A DNA stretch of 64,000 bases from Bacteroidales bacterium (GTDB taxonomy: Bacteria; Planctomycetota; Planctomycetia; Gemmatales; Gemmataceae). The stretch covers positions 1 to 64,000 of the forward strand of contig JAIXLE010000155.1 in NCBI GenBank assembly GCA_026931725.1. The letters are read 5' to 3'. Shown here piece by piece: positions 58,525 to 64,000 of the stretch (the first letter of the stretch is position 1; the number at the start of each line of letters is the position of its first letter). The translations under genes were made by a program, and so were the position numbers. The notes under the pieces are model-generated. The model had not been told where the DNA came from. It did no database searches and saw only the letters and a list, made by a program, of their open reading frames with translations.

Positions 58525-58538
58525 GGCCATATTGCCAT
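58515..58538. promoter_or_regulatory. ArsR operator 1
   Basis: Symmetric 24-bp site: outer arms ATGGC (58515-58519) and GCCAT (58534-58538) and a palindromic core ATGGCCAT (58523-58530), each separated by 3 bases. It covers the -10 and the arsR start codon, so ArsR binding would block transcription directly. Confidence 0.75.
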
Positions 58539-58857
58539 GAAAGAGAAAACCCGCAAACAATACGAGGCCCGAGCGAAGATTGCCAAAGCCATGGCGCATC
58601 CGAGCCGGTTGCTGATGCTCGATCTCCTGCAAAAGCAGGAGATGTGCGTCAGCGAATTGACCGAGGAAGTCGAGGCCGACCAATCCACGGTCTCGAAGCA
58701 CCTCGCCATCCTGAAAGATGTGGGGCTGGTCGATGTCCGCAAGGAGGGTGCGCTGAGTTACTACCGAGTCGCCTGCGGCTGTCTCAGTGGGTTCTTCTCC
58801 TGCATTGAATCAGTCCTCCAGTCGGACGTGAAGGATCGTCAGGCCACCTTGAAGTAG
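58537..58857 (+). CDS. arsR: ArsR-family repressor
   Basis: A 106-aa winged-helix repressor: AMAHPSRLLMLDLLQKQEMC, ELTEEVEADQSTVSKHLAIL as recognition helix and LVDVRKEGALSYYRVACGCL as wing. Cysteines in EMCVSE and in ACGCLSGFFSC could bind As(III) or another metal to release DNA. It heads the ars operon. The start ATG 58537 lies inside operator 1 and has no ribosome site, consistent with a leaderless message. Confidence 0.85.
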   Translation: MKEKTRKQYEARAKIAKAMAHPSRLLMLDLLQKQEMCVSELTEEVEADQSTVSKHLAILKDVGLVDVRKEGALSYYRVACGCLSGFFSCIESVLQSDVKDRQATLK

Positions 58858-58873
58858 TTTTTTTGAGCAAGAC

Positions 58874-58897
58874 ATGGCGAAATGGCCAATCCGCCAT
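58874..58897. promoter_or_regulatory. ArsR operator 2
   Basis: Outer arms ATGGC (58874-58878) and GCCAT (58893-58897) with core ATGGCCAA (58882-58889) copy the layout of operator 1 exactly, 359 bases downstream, in the arsR-arsC gap. It could allow DNA looping or a second, internally regulated promoter. Confidence 0.75.
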
Positions 58898-58915
58898 GTT
58901 TAGCAAGGATCAATC

Positions 58916-59386
58916 GTGTCGAAGCCCGTCGTCCTATTCCTCTGTACCGGCAACTCGGCTCGCAGCCAGATGGCCGAGGCGTTCCTACGCAAGCATGGCG
59001 GGGATCGCTTCGAGGTTCACAGTGCCGGTCTGAATCCAACGGGGATCAACCCGTTGACGATTCAGGTGATGAACGAAGTGGGGATCGACATGGACGAGCA
59101 TCGCTCGAAGTCGGTCAGCGAGTACCTCGGCAAGCTCGCAGCCAACTACGTCATCTTCGTGTGCGCACAGGCTGAGAAGTCGTGTCCCCGAATCTGGCCT
59201 TTCGCTCTGCGGTCATTCTGCTGGCCGTTCGACGATCCGGCAGCGTGCAAAGGTGGCGAGGAATCGAGACTCCAGAAGTTTCGTGACGTGAGAGATCAGA
59301 TCGAACATCAGATTAAGGAATGGTTGGCGACCGAACCGGACTCCGTGGGAACGGCAGCCGGTGAGGAAAGTGGAACGGAGTCGTGA
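58916..59386 (+). CDS. arsC: Arsenate reductase, low-molecular-weight phosphatase type
   Basis: A 156-aa protein with the phosphate/arsenate-binding loop [20 protein letters not shown] and the C-terminal catalytic aspartate in WPFDDPAA. It reduces arsenate to arsenite with thioredoxin-type reductants. Resolving cysteines lie in [10 protein letters not shown]. The GTG start at 58916 has AAGGAT upstream; the TGA overlaps the next ATG (TGATG), coupling it to the aquaporin gene. Confidence 0.9.
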   Translation: MSKPVVLFLCTGNSARSQMAEAFLRKHGGDRFEVHSAGLNPTGINPLTIQVMNEVGIDMDEHRSKSVSEYLGKLAANYVIFVCAQAEKSCPRIWPFALRSFCWPFDDPAACKGGEESRLQKFRDVRDQIEHQIKEWLATEPDSVGTAAGEESGTES

Positions 59387-60084
59387 TGAAGAAGTATGTC
59401 GCCGAAGCCATCGGAACGTTTGCACTCGTGTTCGCCGGGACGGGGGCCATCGTCGTCAATGACGTTTCTCAGGGAGCGATCTCCCACGCTGGAATCGCTC
59501 TGACGTTCGGACTCGTCGTGATGGCGATGATCTACGCCATCGGTGATGTGTCTGGAGCGCACATCAATCCGGCTGTCACCATTGCCTTCTGGGTCGCCAA
59601 GCGATTCGATGGCAGGGAAGTTGTGCCTTACATCGTTGCCCAACTACTTGGTGCTTTTGCAGCGAGCGGCGTCCTGCGAGTTCTGTTCCTCGAACACGAC
59701 ACGTTGGGAGCAACACTTCCGGCTGGTCCGTGGTGGCAGTCGTTCGTGTTCGAGGTGCTGCTGACGTTCATCTTGATGTTCGTGATCCTGAACGTCTCCA
59801 CGGGGGCGAAGGAAAAGGGAATCATGGCAGGAGCCGCCATCGGTGGCGTCGTTGCATTCGAGGCGATGTTTGCAGGTCCGATCTGTGGGGCATCCATGAA
59901 CCCCGCTCGATCCATCGCCCCTGCTCTCATGAGCAGCAACTTGCAACACATGTGGTTGTACGTTGTGGCTCCTGTACTGGGCGCACTGCTCGCAGTTCCC
60001 GGCTGCCGCTGCATTCAAGAGGACGGGTGTTGCTCGGTGCGACTCGCCGACTCCACTGACTGTGAAACCCAAAACGTCGCATGA
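59386..60084 (+). CDS. Aquaglyceroporin (MIP family)
   Basis: A 232-aa channel with six membrane helices and both NPA half-helices (AHINPAVT near residue 65, ASMNPARS near 170). In some bacteria such as Sinorhizobium a similar AqpS encoded next to arsC lets arsenite leave the cell down its gradient; that role fits here. The C-terminus has a short Cys-rich extension. It starts on the arsC stop and precedes a second arsC by 11 bases. No arsB or acr3 is present in the window. Confidence 0.9.
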   Translation: MKKYVAEAIGTFALVFAGTGAIVVNDVSQGAISHAGIALTFGLVVMAMIYAIGDVSGAHINPAVTIAFWVAKRFDGREVVPYIVAQLLGAFAASGVLRVLFLEHDTLGATLPAGPWWQSFVFEVLLTFILMFVILNVSTGAKEKGIMAGAAIGGVVAFEAMFAGPICGASMNPARSIAPALMSSNLQHMWLYVVAPVLGALLAVPGCRCIQEDGCCSVRLADSTDCETQNVA

Positions 60085-60095
60085 GGACGAATAAC

Positions 60096-60524
60096 ATGAA
60101 ACGTGTGTTGATCCTGTGTACCGGCAATTCCTGTCGCTCCCAGATGGCCGAGACCCTCTGGGAATCGCTGGGAAATGGCGAGTGGGAATCGGAGTCGGCT
60201 GGCTCGAAACCGTCTGGCTATGTGCATCCTCTGGCAATCCGGGCCATGCAGGAGTTGGACATCGACATCTCACAGAACACCAGCAAGTCGCTGGAACAAT
60301 TCCGAGACCAGTCCTTTGATCTGGTCGTCACGGTCTGTGACAACGCCAAAGAGTCGTGCCCGGTCTTTCCCGGTGCGAAGGAGACGCTGCACTGGCCGTT
60401 CGATGACCCTGCCGACGCCACAGGAACGGACGACGAGAAGATGGTCGTCTTCCGGCGAGTCCGTGACGAGATCAAGGACACCATCCAGACCTATCTGTCC
60501 ACAGGGAAGGGACCGAACCAATGA
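60096..60524 (+). CDS. arsC: Second arsenate reductase
   Basis: A 142-aa LMW phosphatase-type arsenate reductase: LILCTGNSCRSQMAETLWES at the active site, VTVCDNAKESCPVFPGA with the resolving cysteines and HWPFDDPADA with the catalytic Asp. It is more canonical than the first copy (CTGNSCRS loop as in thioredoxin-linked ArsC). GAGGACG precedes ATG 60096. It lies within the operon, 11 bases after the aquaporin gene. Confidence 0.92.
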   Translation: MKRVLILCTGNSCRSQMAETLWESLGNGEWESESAGSKPSGYVHPLAIRAMQELDIDISQNTSKSLEQFRDQSFDLVVTVCDNAKESCPVFPGAKETLHWPFDDPADATGTDDEKMVVFRRVRDEIKDTIQTYLSTGKGPNQ

Positions 60525-60541
60525 GTGGAGTGGAGAAGAAC

Positions 60542-60931
60542 ATGACCACGGTACAAGTCTTTGACAAGCCGATGTGTTGTTCCAGCGGAGTGTGCGGGCC
60601 GGACGTTGACCCTGCACTCGTGGCGTTTTCAGCCGATCTTCAATGGCTGGAGCGTCATGGCGTAAAGGTTCAGCGGATCAACCCCGCACATCAACCGGCC
60701 CTGTTCGCAGGCAGCGAGCTTGTTCGACAGGAGTTGCAAAAGCACGGTGGCGATTGCTTGCCGGTCGTTGTTGTGAACGATGCCGTAGTCAGCCGGGGCG
60801 TCTTCCCCAAGCGTCAGCAGTTGGCGGATTGGACGGGCATCAGCGTTGATGAACTCCCGGTGATTTCGAGTGGTTGCTGCGGTGGCGACAAACCAACTGG
60901 TACTACATCCGGCTGTTGCGAACAGGCTTAG
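60542..60931 (+). CDS. arsD: ArsD arsenite metallochaperone
   Basis: A 129-aa protein beginning MTTVQVFDKPMCCSSGVCG, with the ArsD cysteines (a vicinal pair and a third five residues later) that bind As(III) and hand it to ArsA. Two further vicinal pairs lie at the C-terminus (SGCCGG, SGCCEQA). GGAGAAG precedes ATG 60542; an in-frame ATG at 60521 overlapping the arsC stop is possible. It is followed by arsA after 15 bases. Confidence 0.92.
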   Translation: MTTVQVFDKPMCCSSGVCGPDVDPALVAFSADLQWLERHGVKVQRINPAHQPALFAGSELVRQELQKHGGDCLPVVVVNDAVVSRGVFPKRQQLADWTGISVDELPVISSGCCGGDKPTGTTSGCCEQA

Positions 60932-60946
60932 ATCGAGAGTGATGCC

Positions 60947-62728
60947 ATGCGATTTCTGAAACAGCCCACACGACTTCTGTTCTTCACGGGCAAAGGTGGA
61001 GTTGGCAAAACCTCTTTGGCTTGTGCCACCGCAATCACCTTGGCGGATGAAGGGCGAAAGGTCTTGCTGGTCAGCACGGACCCGGCTTCCAATCTTGGGC
61101 AAGTCTTCGGAGTAACGATTGGGGAACACGAACCCACGCCGATCCCCGGCGTGACCGGCCTGTTCGCTCTGAACATCAACCCCGAAGCGGCTGCGCAGGC
61201 GTATCGAGATCGAATCGTCGGTCCCGTGCGTGACGTGTTGCCTGCGGAGACGGTCAAAGGAATGGAGGAGCAGTTGTCCGGGGCTTGTACCACGGAGATT
61301 GCAGCGTTTGACGAGTTCACCGGACTGCTGACCGATGGCGTGGCGACCGGGAACTACGATCACGTCATCTTCGACACGGCTCCCACCGGCCACACACTCA
61401 GGCTGCTCCAGTTGCCGACAGCATGGAGCAACTTCCTTGAGACCAATGAGTCCGGGGCTTCCTGCTTGGGGCCGCTTTCCGGCTTAGAGAAGCAACGGCA
61501 GCAGTACGCTCACGCTGTGGCAGAACTGGCGAATGCAGACACCACGACGGTTGTACTCGTCTCTCGACCCCAGAAGGCTTCATTGGCCGAAGCAGATCGC
61601 ACCAGTCATGAACTGGCGACATTGGGCATCGTAAACCAGCATCTCGTTATCAACGGAGTCATGCCGGAGAACGGCAGCGACGATCCTTTGGCGAATGCGC
61701 TGCGTGGGCGGGAAGAAGCCGCTATGTCCGAACTTCCAAAGTCGCTGGCTGCATTGCCCACGGTTCGTGTTCCACTCCAACCACGGAACATGGTTGGAAT
61801 CGCTGCTCTGCGGGACTTGCTCTCGGACTCGCCCGAATCATCTTCTCTTCCAGAGAATGCCGCATCACTTGGTCCGTTGTCTCTTCCCACATTGTCGGAG
61901 TTGATCGATGTGATCGAGGCGGATGGTCATGGACTTGTGATGGTGCTGGGCAAAGGTGGTGTTGGTAAAACGACTGTCGCCGCAGCGGTTGCCGTCGCTC
62001 TAGCTGCTCGTGGTCATGCGGTGCATCTGACAACAACCGATCCAGCGGCCCATCTGTCCATGACCGTGGAATCTTCGTTCCCGAACCTGACGGTGAGTCG
62101 CATCGACCCACAAGTCGAGCGAGATCGATACCGCCAGCACGTCATCGAGACGAAAGGCCAGAATCTCGATGAGGCGGGCCGCAAGCTGCTGGAAGAGGAT
62201 TTGCGTTCGCCTTGTACCGAGGAGATTGCGGTCTTTCAGGCGTTCTCACGGATCATGCGGGAGTCCAGAGAGAAGTTCGTGGTCGTGGACACCGCTCCCA
62301 CAGGCCACACACTTCTGCTGCTCGATGCCACAGGTTCGTATCACCGAGATGTTGTGCGTCACTTGAAGCCCGGAACCCAAGTGGTCACTCCCATGATGCG
62401 GCTCCAAGACCCCTCGCAGACCAAAATGCTCATCGTGACGCTGCCCGAAACGACTCCCGTTTCGGAAGCGGAATCGCTTCAGAATGATCTGCGTCGAGCA
62501 GGAATCGACCCTTGGGCATGGGTCATCAACTCGTCCTTGGCGGCGGCCTCGCCGAGCGATCCGCTGTTGGTCGCACGAGCCTCGGAAGAGCGGCAGCATA
62601 TCAAGCGAGTCCAAGAACATGTCGCACGAGTGGCAATCATTCCTTGGCTTGCACACGAGCCGGTTGGAGGCGAACGATTGCTCGAACTCGCTCGCCCCAA
62701 AGCTGGCACTTGCGACTCGGTACATTGA
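60947..62728 (+). CDS. arsA: ArsA arsenical pump-driving ATPase
   Basis: A 593-aa double-domain ATPase. Each half has a P-loop (FFTGKGGVGKTS and LGKGGVGKTT) and a DTAPTGHTL signature. The metalloid cysteines correspond to SGACTTEIA, GASCLGPLS and RSPCTEEIA, all conserved. ArsA normally energises the ArsB arsenite channel. It is full length. No arsB/acr3 is in the window, so the partner is either elsewhere or, less likely, the aquaporin. Confidence 0.95.
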   Translation: MRFLKQPTRLLFFTGKGGVGKTSLACATAITLADEGRKVLLVSTDPASNLGQVFGVTIGEHEPTPIPGVTGLFALNINPEAAAQAYRDRIVGPVRDVLPAETVKGMEEQLSGACTTEIAAFDEFTGLLTDGVATGNYDHVIFDTAPTGHTLRLLQLPTAWSNFLETNESGASCLGPLSGLEKQRQQYAHAVAELANADTTTVVLVSRPQKASLAEADRTSHELATLGIVNQHLVINGVMPENGSDDPLANALRGREEAAMSELPKSLAALPTVRVPLQPRNMVGIAALRDLLSDSPESSSLPENAASLGPLSLPTLSELIDVIEADGHGLVMVLGKGGVGKTTVAAAVAVALAARGHAVHLTTTDPAAHLSMTVESSFPNLTVSRIDPQVERDRYRQHVIETKGQNLDEAGRKLLEEDLRSPCTEEIAVFQAFSRIMRESREKFVVVDTAPTGHTLLLLDATGSYHRDVVRHLKPGTQVVTPMMRLQDPSQTKMLIVTLPETTPVSEAESLQNDLRRAGIDPWAWVINSSLAAASPSDPLLVARASEERQHIKRVQEHVARVAIIPWLAHEPVGGERLLELARPKAGTCDSVH

Positions 62729-62812
62729 CGGAAGGACTCCGAACTCGTGTTGACGGAGGCCATTGCGGGAGATAGAGTTAAGCTGGATTACTTTAAGCAG
62801 ATAGCGTGGCCG

Positions 62813-63283
62813 ATGTTCCGAGTTTTCACCATCTTGGCACTGACTTTTACCCAACTTCTCTCGTTGGGTACGGGGCCATTGTATCTCTGCATCGGAGAAG
62901 ATGGCTCTGTCTGCCTCGATGCAAACCCGGAAACCTGCACTTGCTGCGAGAGTTGCTCCGAATCTGAGTCAGCCGATGAGAGCGAAGAGAGTTGTTGCTC
63001 ATGTGGACATGCCCATGAGTCGAATAAAACTCTCCCCAATGCGAACATAACGGAGACAGACGATTGCCGTTGTACGCACTTCCTGTTGTCGAGCGGCCAA
63101 TCCATGCCGGTGGTTTCGGACTGCGATCATGTGCGCCACTTAACCAATGTTACATCGCTGTGCCTGCCCGTTCTGTCTCTTGATGGTGCATCCTCGGCTG
63201 AACGGCAAGTCGCTCCCGTAATGTCCGGCGAGCCACCTTCTTACGCACTCCTCTCTTTGAGTTGCGTAGTCTTGCGGTGCTAA
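62813..63283 (+). CDS. Cys-rich exported protein
   Basis: A 156-aa protein with a hydrophobic signal-like N-terminus (MFRVFTILALTFTQLLSLG) followed by CLDANPETCTCCESCSES and further cysteines and histidines (CCSCGHAHES, CRCTH), the look of a periplasmic metal-binding protein. ATG 62813 is chosen since the signal starts there; an upstream frame is open to 62747. It precedes an RND-type adaptor gene, as such proteins often do in planctomycete metal-efflux operons. Confidence 0.6.
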   Translation: MFRVFTILALTFTQLLSLGTGPLYLCIGEDGSVCLDANPETCTCCESCSESESADESEESCCSCGHAHESNKTLPNANITETDDCRCTHFLLSSGQSMPVVSDCDHVRHLTNVTSLCLPVLSLDGASSAERQVAPVMSGEPPSYALLSLSCVVLRC

Positions 63284-63437
63284 GCCGCTCTCTCTTCCCT
63301 GCTGCGTTGTGACACACGCTTAATGGACGACGATCTTCGTCCGACGCCGTGTGACTTGTCGCTGTCTTCTTCGCTCCTCGATGACTGGATGCGAAAGGGA
63401 CGGCTTATTCACAGCACTCTTGATGAGGAGCGGGCTT

Positions 63438-64000
63438 ATGTCTGCAACTGTCGAAAGTCCCGCACGTCCGGTGCGGTCTCCAGAAGTAGAAACGAACGAT
63501 CCGCAATCAACGAGACGATTTCCACGTCGGGTGGGACGAGCAATTCTCAGTTCACTCCCCTCGGTCGTCGTCTTTTCCTTGCTCGGGTGCGTGATGTATT
63601 TCGGGCATCACACCGGCTGGAAGATTCCACCGGCATCGGAGTTGTTCGGAAGCACGGTCGAGCAGGCTGACGACTGGTGTTCGGAACATCTCGTACCCGA
63701 ATCCCAGTGCATCGAGTGCAACCCGGACCTGTATTCCAAGCCGAAGGAGTTCGGCTTTTGCAGCGAACATGGCGTGGCTGAGTGCGTGCTATGTCATCCT
63801 GAACTTGCACAAGTGAAGGGAGAGCCGCAAGCGCCGCAATATGACACTACGAAGGCCATTGCACTACTTCCCCGATCCGAGAACAACAGTCGAAACACGC
63901 TCCACAACAGCCGCATCCAATTTGCCTCCATCGAGAGCGTCGAAAAGTACGGGATCGACATTGGCCTTGTTGAAGAACGAGCGATGTCGGATGAACTGAC
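63438..64000 (+). CDS. RND efflux periplasmic adaptor (CusB/CzcB-like), partial
   Basis: The frame starts at ATG 63438 with GAGGAG 8 bases upstream and runs off the right edge (187 codons seen). It has a basic start, one membrane anchor (ILSSLPSVVVFSLLGCVMYF) and then cysteine and histidine pairs (DDWCSEHLVPESQCIEC, CSEHGVAECVLC) typical of metal-binding N-terminal extensions of planctomycete RND adaptors. The adaptor domain itself has just begun at the edge (NTLHNSRIQFASIESVEKYG). A matching RND pump is expected to the right. Confidence 0.65.
   Translation, partial: MSATVESPARPVRSPEVETNDPQSTRRFPRRVGRAILSSLPSVVVFSLLGCVMYFGHHTGWKIPPASELFGSTVEQADDWCSEHLVPESQCIECNPDLYSKPKEFGFCSEHGVAECVLCHPELAQVKGEPQAPQYDTTKAIALLPRSENNSRNTLHNSRIQFASIESVEKYGIDIGLVEERAMSDEL

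Larger units (their letters stand above)
833..64000. mobile_element. Integrative element inserted at ssrA (left part)
   Basis: The left boundary is inferred from a tyrosine recombinase gene starting 154 bases after an intact tmRNA, a classic integration site. Everything to the right is accessory in character: orphan methyltransferases, primase, helicase, ArdC-like antirestriction protein, BREX defence, dozens of short orphan genes and metal resistance. No second copy of the tmRNA 3' end was noticed in the window, so the right junction is probably beyond 64000. It could instead be several elements nested or side by side, because GC and codon style differ between blocks. No relaxase or type IV secretion gene was recognised. 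Confidence 0.6.

Noticed and set aside
1-64000. CRISPR arrays, tRNA genes other than tmRNA, rRNA genes, insertion sequences
   Set aside because: No regularly spaced direct repeats of CRISPR length, no tRNA cloverleaf, no rRNA sequence and no transposase were recognised while reading both strands.

Overview
The window looks like part of a planctomycete chromosome carrying a large integrated accessory element. This rests on moderate to high GC, a planctomycete-style tyrosine recombinase without the usual motif-I arginine, many short acidic orphan proteins, and the metal-resistance gene types at the right end. No rRNA or core housekeeping gene is present except tmRNA, so the genus cannot be fixed. 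The element starts right after an intact tmRNA gene (430-832), the probable integration target. No second copy of the tmRNA 3' end was noticed downstream, so the right junction probably lies beyond base 64000.

Layout. (1) 1-872: edge of a minus-strand gene, then ssrA with its promoter and terminator. (2) 986-15622: integration, maintenance and modification genes: recombinase, a ParB-type domain fused to a DNA methyltransferase, a DUF5131 protein, a AAA+ ATPase, a second orphan methyltransferase, an HD hydrolase, a primase-like protein and several small orphans. A strongly structured, probably transcribed noncoding region lies at 6789-6995. (3) 15720-36741, minus strand: a complete type 2 BREX (Pgl) phage-defence operon, pglW-pglX-pglY-pglZ-brxD-brxHI, continued without a break by a SIR2-HerA pair and preceded by a small HTH regulator gene. 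A palindromic operator at 36791-36807 separates this operon from a divergent PD-(D/E)xK-like nuclease gene. (4) 38838-41747: small stress or immunity-like genes (DUF488, DUF6933, TspO, HEAT repeat, DUF1963-like). (5) 41917-51248: a one-direction array of about 18 short genes including an ArdC-like antirestriction protein, a RuvB-like ATPase, an AlpA-like regulator and a compact XerC-like recombinase. (6) 52026-54720: RepA-like helicase and small genes. (7) 54767-64000: metal and arsenic resistance: SigZ, ArsI, a CopZ-MerT-HMA-HMA fusion, MerR, YnfA, ArsR, two arsenate reductases, an aquaporin, ArsD, ArsA, a Cys-rich exported protein and the start of an RND adaptor.

The most unusual signal is a 12-base word, AGGCACCTGCTA, found about 20 times, always on the plus strand. 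In the small-gene array it sits at a nearly constant 35-45 bases before the next start codon, whatever the position of the preceding stop codon. At 48011 and 50908 it lies inside the end of the preceding gene and still keeps that spacing. This argues for an expression signal (promoter, activator box or mRNA leader element) defining an element-wide regulon, not for a cassette recombination site.

How the parts may work together: recombinases, primase, helicase, RuvB-like and ParB-like proteins suggest excision and replication; ArdC and the orphan methyltransferases would help establishment in a new host; BREX, SIR2-HerA and the nuclease defend the host; the arsenic and metal genes give a selectable advantage. 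No relaxase or conjugation gene was recognised. All family assignments come from reading motifs; no database search was run.
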